Part shown: positions 45,768-55,818 of the stretch, one piece after another
How the letters are laid out: each line of letters opens with the position of its first letter
Position numbering within the stretch: the stretch's first letter is position 1
Assembly (NCBI RefSeq): GCF_030161435.1
Contig: NZ_BSSV01000001.1
Location: 496,001-560,000 of the forward strand
DNA from: Thalassotalea loyana
Lineage (GTDB): Bacteria; Pseudomonadota; Gammaproteobacteria; Enterobacterales; Alteromonadaceae
DNA: 64,000 nucleotides
Direction of reading: 5' to 3'
Position numbers and translations under genes: made by a program
Notes under the pieces: model-generated
The model's database searches: none
What the model saw: the letters and a program-made list of their open reading frames with translations, nothing else
What the model was told of the DNA's origin: nothing

Positions 45768-45787
45768 ATGGCAGGAGCGAGTGCTCG

Positions 45788-47431
45788 TTATTTTTTCATC
45801 GCGTGATAGTGCGTTAGCAGGCCTTTCGTTGAACTGTCATGAGCACTATTCACATCGCCTGAGTTAAGCTCTTGTTGAATCTTATTAGCAAGCGTTTTAC
45901 CTAATTCGACACCCCATTGATCAAATGAGCAAATTTGTAACACGATGCCTTGAACAAAAATCTTGTGTTCATAAAGTGCAATTAAGTTACCAATGGATCT
46001 AGGAGAAATTCGTTTCATCAAGAAAGTATTCGTCGGTCTATTACCCAAATGAACTTTGTGTGGTGCAACCTTATCAATGTAATCGTCACTTCTACCGCGC
46101 ATTTTTAAATCTGCTCTAACTTCTTGCTCAGTCACACCTTGCATTAAAGCCTGGGTTTGAGCAAAAAAGTTTGCCATAAGTGTTTCATGGTGACCTTCAA
46201 CAGGCGTTACACTCTCAACTGAGCCAATAAAATCAGCAGGAACTACGTTGTTACTTTGGTGCAAATATTGATAGAACGCGTGCTGTCCATTGATCCCTAA
46301 TTCACCCCAAATAGACGGGACGGTCGGGTAATCTACTTTATCACCTTGCCAATTGACCGATTTACCATTACTTTCCATTTCAGCCTGCTGTAAGTACGCG
46401 CTGAGCATGTGTAATGATTGATCATAAGGCAGTATCGCTTGAGATTGAGCACCTAAAAATGTTGTGTTCCAGAGGCTAAGAAGTGCCATTAGCGCTGGAA
46501 TATTATTTTCAAGCTCAGTTGTTAAAAAGTGTTGGTCAATTTCCTGTGCACCATCGAGTAACTCCTTAAATTGATCAAAACCAATATCTAAGGCAATAGG
46601 TAACCCAATTGCTGACCATAGAGAGAATCGGCCACCGACCCAGTCCCACATATTAAAAATGTTCTCTTGCGCGATACCAAATTTGATGGCATTGGCTTTG
46701 TTAGCACTGACTGCTACGAAGTGTTTAGCGATAATGCTGTCATCCTTCGCTGCGTCGGTTAACCAATGCATTGCCGTATTCGCATTGGTCATCGTTTCAG
46801 TGGTCGTAAACGTTTTACTTGAAACAATAAAAAGCACAGTTTCTGGATTTAATGGTTTTAGCACGTTTGCGATTTGTGTGCCGTCAACATTGGAGACATA
46901 ATGCATCGTCAGTTGACCATCACTATATTGATGCAAAGCTTCTGTCACCATTTGAGGGCCTAAGTTTGAGCCTCCAACACCTATACTAACAATATCGGTG
47001 ATTGCTTTACCTGAATAACCTTGCCACTGACCTGAACGTACACGATCGCAAAACGCTGACATTTGCTGTTGTGTTGATGCAATTTGTTGGTTGATATCAA
47101 CACCATCAAGAATTTTTGGGGTATCTAATTTGTCACGTAATGCTACGTGTAAAACCGCTCTGTCTTCGGTTGTGTTGATATGCTCCCCAGCGAACATTTT
47201 CTCACGCCACTGTTCAACTTCACAATCTTTCGCTAGCTGAATCAGAAGCTCTAATGTTTTTGAATCAATTAAATTTTTTGAGTAATCGAACAATATTTTA
47301 GGTAAAGTAACACTAAATTTTTCAAAGCGTTTGGGGTCTTGAGCAAACAGGTCCTTCATGTGCTTTGTTTTCATATCGGTAGCATGTTGCTCTAATGCTT
47401 GCCATACAGGTAATGATTGTCGTGCTTCCAT
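45788..47431 (-). CDS. pgi: Glucose-6-phosphate isomerase
   Basis: This glycolytic enzyme interconverts glucose-6-phosphate and fructose-6-phosphate. The 547-residue protein has the family signatures: IGVGGSNLGPQMVTEAL, the phosphate-binding SSKTFTTTETMTN, WVGGRFSLWSAIGLP and GVELGKTLANKI. The catalytic Glu lies in MESNGKSV, the His in EGHHETLMANFF and the Lys in GVELGKTL. It is monocistronic and divergent from the FAH-family gene; a terminator follows. Confidence 0.97.
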   Translation of the reverse strand: MEARQSLPVWQALEQHATDMKTKHMKDLFAQDPKRFEKFSVTLPKILFDYSKNLIDSKTLELLIQLAKDCEVEQWREKMFAGEHINTTEDRAVLHVALRDKLDTPKILDGVDINQQIASTQQQMSAFCDRVRSGQWQGYSGKAITDIVSIGVGGSNLGPQMVTEALHQYSDGQLTMHYVSNVDGTQIANVLKPLNPETVLFIVSSKTFTTTETMTNANTAMHWLTDAAKDDSIIAKHFVAVSANKANAIKFGIAQENIFNMWDWVGGRFSLWSAIGLPIALDIGFDQFKELLDGAQEIDQHFLTTELENNIPALMALLSLWNTTFLGAQSQAILPYDQSLHMLSAYLQQAEMESNGKSVNWQGDKVDYPTVPSIWGELGINGQHAFYQYLHQSNNVVPADFIGSVESVTPVEGHHETLMANFFAQTQALMQGVTEQEVRADLKMRGRSDDYIDKVAPHKVHLGNRPTNTFLMKRISPRSIGNLIALYEHKIFVQGIVLQICSFDQWGVELGKTLANKIQQELNSGDVNSAHDSSTKGLLTHYHAMKK

Positions 47432-47552
47432 AATTTATCTAATTGACCGAAATTGTGTTTTTAATATTGCCATCGTTTGGTTTTATTATTATGACAGATT
47501 ATTAACACGATAATATGAATAAAAGTTTTCAACATCAGTTTTAAGGGATGAA

Positions 47553-48164
47553 ATGCATAGTGTAACGTTCGAGCAGCAGTTAATTAACCCAAGCAAAATT
47601 ATTTGTATTGGTAGGAACTATTTAGCGCATATTCGCGAACTTGGTAACGCCGTACCTGATGAATTAGTTGTATTCTTAAAGCCAAATAGTGCGATAACAC
47701 AGACCCTGCATGCGGAACATATGGGCGAAGCTCTTCACTATGAAGCTGAACTTGCCTATTTATATCAACAAGGAAAATTTGTTGCTGTGGCGGCAAGTTT
47801 AGACTTAACAAAGCGTGCACTTCAAACCAAGCTCAAAGATAAAGGTTTACCTTGGGAGAAAGCGAAAGCGTTTGATCAATCAGCATTGTTTAGTGAGTTT
47901 GTTGCTATTAGTGATAATGATGAACCATTGTCGATTGTATTGACCATTGATGATTGCATCAGGCAGAAAGAAAGTAACACCTTGATGATTCACAAGCCTA
48001 GCCAAATTCTTCAAGAAGTTGAATCATGGTTAACCCTTGAAGATGGTGATATTGTGATGACTGGCACACCGAAAGGTGTCGGGCAAGTGAATGAAAATAG
48101 TCTATTTGTCGGTCAAGTAATGCGAGGAGATGATTGTCTCGTTGAAGCTAGATGGCAAAGCTAA
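47553..48164 (+). CDS. Fumarylacetoacetate hydrolase family protein (FAHD1-like)
   Basis: The 203-residue protein has the FAH fold. The Mg2+ ligands are seen in HYEAELAYL (two Glu) and the Asp of SLDLTKRALQ. GLPWEKAKAFDQSA and DGDIVMTGTPKGVGQ are also conserved. Members of the FAHD1 class cleave acylpyruvates or decarboxylate oxaloacetate; the exact substrate is not decided here. It is monocistronic. Confidence 0.88.
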   Translation: MHSVTFEQQLINPSKIICIGRNYLAHIRELGNAVPDELVVFLKPNSAITQTLHAEHMGEALHYEAELAYLYQQGKFVAVAASLDLTKRALQTKLKDKGLPWEKAKAFDQSALFSEFVAISDNDEPLSIVLTIDDCIRQKESNTLMIHKPSQILQEVESWLTLEDGDIVMTGTPKGVGQVNENSLFVGQVMRGDDCLVEARWQS

Positions 48165-48373
48165 GTAAAATTAATTGGTGATTCAATAACCACATAATTG
48201 CGTTATCGTGACCGTAAGAGTAATCTTAAAGTACTAGGCATTGAAACCTTGCCCAATTTACATGAATGTAGTGAAGGCATAATGTTATCTAAATAACGGG
48301 TGGTTTTTATCGTTAAATCATTCTTGTTTCAAGTCGAAAGGTTGTAGTCATTGTTGTAAACCATGGAAGTGTG

Positions 48374-50266
48374 ATGAAAACTATTGTTCAATATATATCT
48401 ACGCGGCTGGCAATGTTGGTATTGCTTTGGCTGCCGAGTTTATTGGCTATTGCTAGTACGCTTCCTATCGAGTTGCTCAAAGATGAACAAAAATCTCGGT
48501 TTACCAATCCTCAATATTATTATCAACAAATCATGTCCTACCAAGACAATGCGTCATTAGCCGAACGTGATACGTATTATTTGTGGTTGTTGAGAAAAGC
48601 TCAAACCGAAAATCTGATATGGCTTCCACAGGAATTTAAATTAACCGTTGAATTAGCGCTTGATGTAATGGAACCTGGTGCTCCTCCTGAAATTATCAGT
48701 CATTTTCAATACTTTCGTGGAAAATTAGCACAGCAAGAGAGTCGTTATAGTGACGCAGTCCAAGCGTTAGAATTAGCGATGACGATTGCAGAGCAAGAGC
48801 AATTGAACGAAATTTATGTGATTGCAAAGCAAGAGCTTGCTTATACCCGAAGCTTAACTGAATTATTTGATACCTCTTTGGTCGGTTTACAAGAGGCTTA
48901 TGTCGAAGCGTTTGCCCTAGATGACCTGTTTCTGATTGCCATTATCAACGAGACCTATGGAGCAATTTACGGCTACATGGACGAGTATGAACGGTCGATT
49001 GAATATTATGAAAAGGCGTTAGAAACGTACGAAAGGCTTGGTTACGTTGCCCATATTTCTGAGGCGGTATTTGGTATCGCAACGACCTATCGGTATTGGA
49101 AAAAATATGACTTAGCAATTGAGCACTTTAAAATTTACCAAGATAGCATTTCCTTTAGTTCCAACCCTGAAATCAACTTTTACGCGAGCTATGGTTTAGG
49201 GATGACATTGGCGGAAAAGGGGGATTGTGTCGATGCGATTGCAGCCATAGACGAAGCTTTGAACCAGGGCGGTTTCATTGACTACATTGCTGAGCTTCAC
49301 AAGCGTCAAGCGGTTTGTTTTATTAAACTTGAACAACTCGATAAGGCGAAACGGGCAATTGATGATGCGAATAAGATTTTTGCAGGTATTCCAGAGTTAC
49401 AAGGGACTACATGGCAGCTGGAAGTCGAAAAATTATATGGGTTACTAGCGTATGCACAAGGAAACCCTGATTTAGCTTATAAATTAATTAGCCAGTATTA
49501 CGAGAAATACGTCGATTTACTCTACAAAAATTCCAGTGCTAGATTGATGCGTGTCAGAACGTCGATGGAAGTTGAGCGTCATAATATCGAAATCTCACTC
49601 CTACAGCAGCGATCGCGAGTCAAATTGCTAGAGATCGAAAAGAAACATCAAGAAAACGTACAAAAAACCTACCTGATTTTTAGTTTGTTAGCAATTATCG
49701 GCATGATAGTCATCCTTATGTACTTGCAACAACGTACTAACAAAAAAATATTCGAGCTATCTATTAAAGATGCGCTCAGCGGTTTATACAATCGTCGCTA
49801 CATCTTTAAGCACATGGAAAAGCTAGTACATAAATACGATGGTAGAGCAGGGTTCGCCGCTATCTTGATTGATGTTGATGATTTTAAGTGCATTAACGAC
49901 TTATATGGTCATCCATTTGGCGACAAAGTGATCAAAGCAATCGCCGATGCGGGACAAAAAGTTTTGCGGGTTGGCGATGAAATGGCGCGTATAGGAGGTG
50001 AAGAGTTCTTATGTATTTGCGCCCGTATCGATCATCATCAAGCGATGGAAATTGCTGAGCGTTTGAGAGAGTCAGTGCAATCAATGCCTTTATATCGTGA
50101 TAATGGCCAACCGGTTCAAGTCACCGTGAGTATCGGGGTGGCGATGTCGAGTGAGCGAATGACGGATAGTCAATCATTGTATGTGTGTGCAGATAAAGCG
50201 CTTTATCGTGCGAAAGATAGTGGAAAGAATCAAGTCGTTGCGTATGCTGATATCGTGAACGAATAA
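48374..50266 (+). CDS. TPR-GGDEF diguanylate cyclase
   Basis: The 630-residue protein has an N-terminal signal or TM segment (about 12-28) and a periplasmic TPR-like sensor region (about 60-400). A coiled coil, a TM segment (about 432-452) and a GGDEF domain (about 465-628) follow. The active-site GGEEF is intact near residue 542. An RxxD (RVGD) sits 5 residues before it, the product-inhibition I-site. It should therefore make cyclic-di-GMP, with sensing through the TPR region. The ATG at 48374 follows GGAAG; a GTG lies just before it. The ovothiol genes start 43 nt later, so some read-through is possible. Confidence 0.92.
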   Translation: MKTIVQYISTRLAMLVLLWLPSLLAIASTLPIELLKDEQKSRFTNPQYYYQQIMSYQDNASLAERDTYYLWLLRKAQTENLIWLPQEFKLTVELALDVMEPGAPPEIISHFQYFRGKLAQQESRYSDAVQALELAMTIAEQEQLNEIYVIAKQELAYTRSLTELFDTSLVGLQEAYVEAFALDDLFLIAIINETYGAIYGYMDEYERSIEYYEKALETYERLGYVAHISEAVFGIATTYRYWKKYDLAIEHFKIYQDSISFSSNPEINFYASYGLGMTLAEKGDCVDAIAAIDEALNQGGFIDYIAELHKRQAVCFIKLEQLDKAKRAIDDANKIFAGIPELQGTTWQLEVEKLYGLLAYAQGNPDLAYKLISQYYEKYVDLLYKNSSARLMRVRTSMEVERHNIEISLLQQRSRVKLLEIEKKHQENVQKTYLIFSLLAIIGMIVILMYLQQRTNKKIFELSIKDALSGLYNRRYIFKHMEKLVHKYDGRAGFAAILIDVDDFKCINDLYGHPFGDKVIKAIADAGQKVLRVGDEMARIGGEEFLCICARIDHHQAMEIAERLRESVQSMPLYRDNGQPVQVTVSIGVAMSSERMTDSQSLYVCADKALYRAKDSGKNQVVAYADIVNE

Positions 50267-50309
50267 TAAGTAAAAACACTATTTAACAAAACTTGGAGCT
50301 AGCTCAAAC

Positions 50310-51455
50310 TTGTTAACTTCACAAAAACGCCTATCAATACAGCTGATTAAGTTGCTCCAACGTACCCTGATCGATTTAGGGTATCACCCCAAAGTTCATT
50401 TTGAGTTGGAGGGGTGTTACCAGCAATCGGCTGGACATCAAAAAATATCTTTTAGTCTCCTTAATCAATGGCTTGAACAACATGGCATTGAAGGAAAATT
50501 GATCCCCGAATATTGGCGTAATCAATGGGAATTTGTCTCAGAGTTTGCTGGACAAACACCTGAAAAAGAAGCCAAAAACTTGGACTTTGTGTTACACCAT
50601 TTGCAAGTTGCGTTTAGTAAATTCAATTTTGGCAAGGTAACAATAAAACCTGTTATTTGGTCTGGTGACCGAGGGAAAATGGCAGAGGGTTCAAGTCAAA
50701 TAATGTCTCGTGATACACGCTCTGTTCACATTCCTAATGCTATTCAAATGAATGTCTCAGTGCTAAATCGCCAAGGTGAAAACCTTATGGTGAAAGATGA
50801 TTTTGGTGAACGATTACAGCAGAAGTTTTTGCAAAAAAGCTTAGGGTGCTGCTTATTATATTTGCCAGAAGAAGAAGCATTCGAAAGGTTCGCATTGAAA
50901 ACCCAGTATGGGCTGTATGACGAGCTGTGCTCACCATATGATATATCAGGCGGCCATCAAGGCAGTATCGCCTTTTACAAAGACAAGGGTAAACACAATC
51001 AGGCGATGGGGCTTGAACCATTGCTATATGGTGTTGATGATCAAGTTTTACTGAGTAAACAAGATTGGCATGCTACTGCAAGAATTGAGCATAGATTAGG
51101 GGCTGCGAGTATGGCTTATGATCCTTATGTTAACGTGATTTTTGCGTTGTTAACGATTATTGAAACGATTGAAGAAGCTCGATTGCATCAAGCCGTTGTA
51201 GTTCAAGATAAACAACAAGCCCTGCCTACGTCTTTATATGATCAAAAAGATGCAACATCAATCGCGTATGGTGCGATTACTTTATTTGAGAAAGATGATT
51301 GGTTTTCACAGAAAATTGATCAGTTAATAGAGTTATCGCGTAATGAGCAAGCACAACTGACTGATATTCCTAACAACGCAGGAACTACATTAAAACACAT
51401 GATTTTGGCTCGTTATCAAACTCAGCCTGTCATAATAAGTAGAAAAAGCCTATGA
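50310..51455 (+). CDS. Glutamine-synthetase-like protein of the ovothiol operon
   Basis: This 381-residue protein has no name I can give. Its second half resembles the glutamine synthetase catalytic fold. ATARIEHRLGAASMAYDPYVN (from about residue 256) aligns with the GS 'RIExR..D..ANPYLA' segment, and PNAIQMNVSVLNRQGENL (about 141-158) aligns with the HVHQSL loop. The catalytic His and the NRSA arginine loop of GS are not kept (QMNVSV; GKHNQAMG). It may be a different ligase, such as a glutamate-cysteine-ligase type, or a non-enzyme. The start is TTG at 50310, with GGAG 11 nt upstream and no other start available. It overlaps ovoA by 4 nt (ATGA). Confidence 0.6.
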   Translation: MLTSQKRLSIQLIKLLQRTLIDLGYHPKVHFELEGCYQQSAGHQKISFSLLNQWLEQHGIEGKLIPEYWRNQWEFVSEFAGQTPEKEAKNLDFVLHHLQVAFSKFNFGKVTIKPVIWSGDRGKMAEGSSQIMSRDTRSVHIPNAIQMNVSVLNRQGENLMVKDDFGERLQQKFLQKSLGCCLLYLPEEEAFERFALKTQYGLYDELCSPYDISGGHQGSIAFYKDKGKHNQAMGLEPLLYGVDDQVLLSKQDWHATARIEHRLGAASMAYDPYVNVIFALLTIIETIEEARLHQAVVVQDKQQALPTSLYDQKDATSIAYGAITLFEKDDWFSQKIDQLIELSRNEQAQLTDIPNNAGTTLKHMILARYQTQPVIISRKSL

Positions 51456-53608
51456 GCACGACAAATATAACTAAACATCAAATGACGACCGTTTTGTTAG
51501 ATGGCGAAAGTGTCGAAGCAAAGCGCGACGAACTCAAACGTTATTTCCAAAATACATGGCAGACATACGAAGCACTATTTAGTCTTATCAATAACGACGA
51601 TGCTTTCTTTCTTCGCCCCGAGCCATTGAGGCATCCCCTAATTTTTTATTATGGTCATACCGCAACATTTTTCATTAACAAACTTATGCTTGGCAAATAT
51701 ATCAACCAACGCGTAAATGAAAAACTCGAAGCTATTTGCGCGGTTGGTGTTGATGAGATGAGTTGGGATGATTTGGACTCGACCCATTACGACTGGCCAA
51801 GTGTTGACGAAGTTAGGATATATAGAAATCAGGTATTTGAACTTATCAATCGATTGATTGATGAGATGCCATTGAGCTTACCGATTCGCCAAGATTCATT
51901 GGCATGGGTAGTCATGATGGGGTGTGAGCATGAGCGCATTCACTTAGAAACGTCGTCGGTCATTATGCGTATGCTAGATACCGAGCACTTAACTGCAAAT
52001 AACGATTGGCAGGCTTGCTCTACAACGGGTAGTGCTCCACAGAACCGCCTATTGCCGGTTGCTGGTCACACTGTGTCGCTCGGCAAGCCAGCATATGCAA
52101 ATACCTACGGATGGGACAACGAATATGGTCAAGCACAGGTTGAAGTACCAGACTTCAACGCGTCCGAATACCTGGTTTCAAATGCCGAATTTATGACGTT
52201 TATTGATGAAGGTGGTTACCAATCACCACAATACTGGACACCTGAAGGGCAAGCTTGGTTGGATTACAAACAACCTAAGATGCCTCGGTTTTGGTTCAAA
52301 CAAAATGGTCAATATTTTCAGCGTAATTTATTGACGAGCATGCCACTACCACTCGATTGGCCAGTAGAAATTAATTACCTTGAAGCAAAAGCGTTTTGTA
52401 ATTGGCTTTCAGAAAAAAAAGGGAAGAATATTCGTCTACCCAGCGAAGCCGAATGGTATTGTTTGAGAGACTTGGTGCAAGGTGATATTACCGATTGGCC
52501 AGAAGCCAAGGGCAATATTAACCTCGAGTATTTTGCGTCGTCGTGTCCAGTGAATCGCAATGAACATAAACAATTTTTTGATGTCATTGGTAACGTTTGG
52601 CAATGGACAGAGTCAGCGATTGATGGCTTCAATGGCTTTGAAGTTCACCCATTATATGATGATTTTTCAACACCAACGTTTGATGGTAAACATAATTTAA
52701 TCAAAGGTGGTTCGTGGATTTCAACGGGCAATGAGGCGATTAAATACTCTCGTTATGCATTTCGACGTCACTTTATGCAGCACGCAGGTTTTCGTTATGT
52801 TGAAAGCCATCATGATGAGATTCCTGATATTGAAGTCAATCAATATGAAACGAACAGGGAAATTTGCCAACAATTAGCTTGTTATTACGCAAAGGGGGGT
52901 GATCATCAATTCGCGATGCCAAATTACGCCGAACAGTTAGCACAAAAAGTTAATGACATTACAGAGCGTAATCAAATCAGCCGTAATCGACTACTAGAGT
53001 TGGGTTGCAGTGTTGGTAAAACGAGCTTTTTGTTATCGGCGATTTTCGATCAGGTCGATGGTGTCGACTTTTCTGCAAGATTCATTCAGCACGCAGTGAA
53101 GCTTCAGCAAGGTGATGCAGTTCGGTACTCGATTGAAAACGAGGGTGAAATTGTCGACTTCAATGAGGTTACACTCGCTCAAATTGAACAGTTTAATGGT
53201 AAGTCGATTCAACCATCGAATGTTTTATTTAGTCAGGGTGATGCAGGTAACTTAAAACCGATTTTCAACGATTATGATGTGATTGTCGCGCAGCAGTTAC
53301 TTGAGCAATGTTATGATGCACGGAGCTTCCTGGATGAAGTTGCAGAACGACTCAACAGGCAAGGTTTATTTATCTTGCTTACTGATTACAGTATAAACCC
53401 AGATAAAGTGCCAGCAGAAAAACGTATTGGTGGTAGTAAAGTTAATGGTGAGAATGTCACAGGGTTCGATGCGGTTAGCCAAATCTTATCGGACAAATTT
53501 GAACTCATAGAACAAGATCAAATGACTAAAGTGATTCCTCACAATTACCGTCAGGCTACCTTGAGTTTGATGCATATTTCGGTTTGGCAAAAGCGACTAT
53601 ATGCATAA
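51452..53608 (+). CDS. ovoA: Ovothiol synthase OvoA (5-histidylcysteine sulfoxide synthase)
   Basis: OvoA is a nonheme-iron enzyme that joins cysteine to C5 of histidine as a sulfoxide. Its C-terminal domain N-methylates the later thiol to form ovothiol A. The 718-residue protein has a DinB-like part with HERIHLE (about 159-165, iron ligands) and an FGE-sulfatase-type domain (about 205-455, including NVWQWTESAIDGFNGFE). A SAM methyltransferase domain (about 490-715) has motif ELGCSVGKTSF near 516. It overlaps the upstream GS-like gene by 4 nt and the downstream PLP gene by 8 nt, so all three are one operon. Confidence 0.95.
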   Translation: MSTTNITKHQMTTVLLDGESVEAKRDELKRYFQNTWQTYEALFSLINNDDAFFLRPEPLRHPLIFYYGHTATFFINKLMLGKYINQRVNEKLEAICAVGVDEMSWDDLDSTHYDWPSVDEVRIYRNQVFELINRLIDEMPLSLPIRQDSLAWVVMMGCEHERIHLETSSVIMRMLDTEHLTANNDWQACSTTGSAPQNRLLPVAGHTVSLGKPAYANTYGWDNEYGQAQVEVPDFNASEYLVSNAEFMTFIDEGGYQSPQYWTPEGQAWLDYKQPKMPRFWFKQNGQYFQRNLLTSMPLPLDWPVEINYLEAKAFCNWLSEKKGKNIRLPSEAEWYCLRDLVQGDITDWPEAKGNINLEYFASSCPVNRNEHKQFFDVIGNVWQWTESAIDGFNGFEVHPLYDDFSTPTFDGKHNLIKGGSWISTGNEAIKYSRYAFRRHFMQHAGFRYVESHHDEIPDIEVNQYETNREICQQLACYYAKGGDHQFAMPNYAEQLAQKVNDITERNQISRNRLLELGCSVGKTSFLLSAIFDQVDGVDFSARFIQHAVKLQQGDAVRYSIENEGEIVDFNEVTLAQIEQFNGKSIQPSNVLFSQGDAGNLKPIFNDYDVIVAQQLLEQCYDARSFLDEVAERLNRQGLFILLTDYSINPDKVPAEKRIGGSKVNGENVTGFDAVSQILSDKFELIEQDQMTKVIPHNYRQATLSLMHISVWQKRLYA

Positions 53609-54755
53609 TATGACGCAGCTCGCGACGATAGAGTTACCGCCCCATATCGCGTTCAGTCGCTCGATTGAAGGCGATATTGCGGTTAACTTGAGTCATTCTG
53701 GTGGGCAAAGTATGTCGGTCAATAGCTTACTTGCCTACTGCGACGGTCAACGCCAATCAATGGCTGAAATAGATCTGAGCTATGCCAGTATTTCGGGGAG
53801 CAAGTCTTTACGCCAAGCGATCAGTAATTTTCATCACCAGGTATTTGATCAAACATGGATAAAACCTAAGCATGTGACAACGTTTGCAGGTGCTCAAGAA
53901 GCATTAAGTTGTCTCTATCAGCTGTTGATAGAGCCAGCGGATGAAGTCATTGTAATGACTCCCAGTTATCCTTCATTACAATCTATGGTTGGTGATTTAG
54001 ATGGTAAGCTGATACCAATACCACTTGAGTTTAAAGAGCAATGGAAAGTTGATTGGCACGCATTTGAGCGTGCATTTAGCGAAAAAACAAGCCTTGTGGT
54101 GATTAATAGCCCTCACAACCCGACAGGAATGGCGTTAACCGAAGAAGAATTGGCGCATGTTGTCTCACTGTGTAAACAGCACGATTGTTACCTGCTCATT
54201 GATGATGTTTCACATGCTAGTCAATATCAAAAGCGCATGGCATCTCGTCATATTCGTTATGACAAAACAGTGTTTATTAATGTCATGTCGAAAAGCTTAG
54301 GTTTAGCGGGTATTCGCATAGGATGGGCAATTACCGACGATAAGAAACTACGTAATGGACTCTTAGCATGTAAAGCCAAAGCTTCAATATGTACAAGTGT
54401 TATCGATGAGTATCTAGCTGAATTGGCACTCGATAATTGTCAGCGGATTTTGGCCCGCAATAACGCGATTATTGAGACTAATATTCAAAAGTTTAATCAG
54501 TTCCTTACCCAACACCCTGATATTTCATGGCATCAACCTACGTCTGGCATTTTGTCGACGATTAAGTTTTCCAAACGCATATTGGGCAACCAATCGATGG
54601 AGTCATGGGCGAAAGATTGCGCAGAGAAGACGGGGGTACTGTTGTTACCAACAAGCTTATTTGGTTTAACTGGTCCCTACTGTCGTCTAGGTTTGGGACA
54701 AAAGAACTTCGAAGAAGGGCTCAATCGACTCGCGCTCTATCTTAAAGGTCTTTGA
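53601..54755 (+). CDS. ovoB: PLP-dependent OvoB-like sulfoxide lyase
   Basis: OvoB cleaves the histidylcysteine sulfoxide to give 5-thiohistidine. This 384-residue class I/II aminotransferase-fold enzyme has the PLP lysine in MSKSLGLAGIRIGWAI near residue 231 and NSPHNPTGMALT near 172. Its identity as OvoB rests on the operon with ovoA. It overlaps ovoA by 8 nt and has no clear ribosome site, so translation is probably coupled. The stop overlaps the convergent AraC gene by 14 nt. Confidence 0.82.
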   Translation: MHNMTQLATIELPPHIAFSRSIEGDIAVNLSHSGGQSMSVNSLLAYCDGQRQSMAEIDLSYASISGSKSLRQAISNFHHQVFDQTWIKPKHVTTFAGAQEALSCLYQLLIEPADEVIVMTPSYPSLQSMVGDLDGKLIPIPLEFKEQWKVDWHAFERAFSEKTSLVVINSPHNPTGMALTEEELAHVVSLCKQHDCYLLIDDVSHASQYQKRMASRHIRYDKTVFINVMSKSLGLAGIRIGWAITDDKKLRNGLLACKAKASICTSVIDEYLAELALDNCQRILARNNAIIETNIQKFNQFLTQHPDISWHQPTSGILSTIKFSKRILGNQSMESWAKDCAEKTGVLLLPTSLFGLTGPYCRLGLGQKNFEEGLNRLALYLKGL

Positions 54756-55707
54756 TAAATTGTCCCGGCGTTTTTCCGTATTGTGCTTTAAATGCCTTTG
54801 TAAAATGGCTTTGATCGTTAAAGCCTAACTCATGGCTAATACTCGCGATATTCGTATTGTTTTGCTTAAACCAGGTTTTTGCTTGCTCTAGTTTTTGAGC
54901 AAGTAGATATTGGTATGGGGTTACGCCTGTAAATTTTTTAAACTCACGTAAAAAGTAATATTTGCTGCAACCAATTATATTCGCTAAATCATCTACTGTG
55001 ATGGGCTCGCCAATGTGCTCGACAATGAATTTGTCTACTTTATCTATTTGGTATTGGTCAAACTTTGAATCTGAAGAAGGTTGCAATAAATCATGATAGT
55101 TAGAGTAGTGTTTAATGTAATGTGTCGTCAGCAATGAGAGCAGGTTGTCTAAATAGGCCTTACCATTGCTACCTTTGGCTTTAGCCTCTAACAAAAACAA
55201 CTCCAATATCCCTTTTATAGTTTCATCCATCACATTGTAGTTGTTAAGAAAACTCAATGACTTCTGTGGTAGTTTTAATGGACAAGCGTCTAAAAATCGT
55301 TGTTCTTCAATCGCCAAAATAATGAAATAACAAGGTTCATTGATATCATGGGTGAAAGGCGTTTTTGGTGGGTTAATCCAAATATTGCCGGGCGTTGTTT
55401 TAAGTGCTGTTAAACTACCTTTGTCTTCAACTTGCCAATGTAATTCTTCATCTAATGCTAAGGCAAAGTAAAAGTAGGGCGTATAAACATTCGTCGGATG
55501 AAAATGAGGTGAACTGCCTTTTTCAATGATAATGCCCGACCAATTGAGTGCCTGACTTGAAAACTCTATATTGAGCACATCACCACAGTTTGACGCTAGG
55601 TCTGATTCATACTGATAAAATCTTAATGTTGATTGCATTTGAGGTATCACCATGTGTTCATTTTGCCATTCTGGTAACACCATATTGACGATCCTGCCAT
55701 ATTTCAA
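54742..55707 (-). CDS. AraC-family transcriptional regulator
   Basis: The 321-residue protein has a cupin-like N-terminal half (about 20-150) and an AraC DNA-binding domain at about 220-321. Two helix-turn-helix units are visible: VDDLANIIGCSKYYFLREFK and IASISHELGFNDQSHFTKAF, ending YGKTPGQF. It is divergent from the hydrolase gene at 55819, its most likely target. The 3' end overlaps ovoB by 14 nt. The inducer is unknown. Confidence 0.92.
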   Translation of the reverse strand: MKYGRIVNMVLPEWQNEHMVIPQMQSTLRFYQYESDLASNCGDVLNIEFSSQALNWSGIIIEKGSSPHFHPTNVYTPYFYFALALDEELHWQVEDKGSLTALKTTPGNIWINPPKTPFTHDINEPCYFIILAIEEQRFLDACPLKLPQKSLSFLNNYNVMDETIKGILELFLLEAKAKGSNGKAYLDNLLSLLTTHYIKHYSNYHDLLQPSSDSKFDQYQIDKVDKFIVEHIGEPITVDDLANIIGCSKYYFLREFKKFTGVTPYQYLLAQKLEQAKTWFKQNNTNIASISHELGFNDQSHFTKAFKAQYGKTPGQFIKDL

Positions 55708-55818
55708 TAGTTCTTCATCTTTCTGAGCAATAACTTACCAAAGTCTAAGCACTAATCTTCAATTCTTCGTGTTCTCTCATTGCTAAAGTTGCTGCACGTC
55801 AACTAGCGGAGAGTAGAT

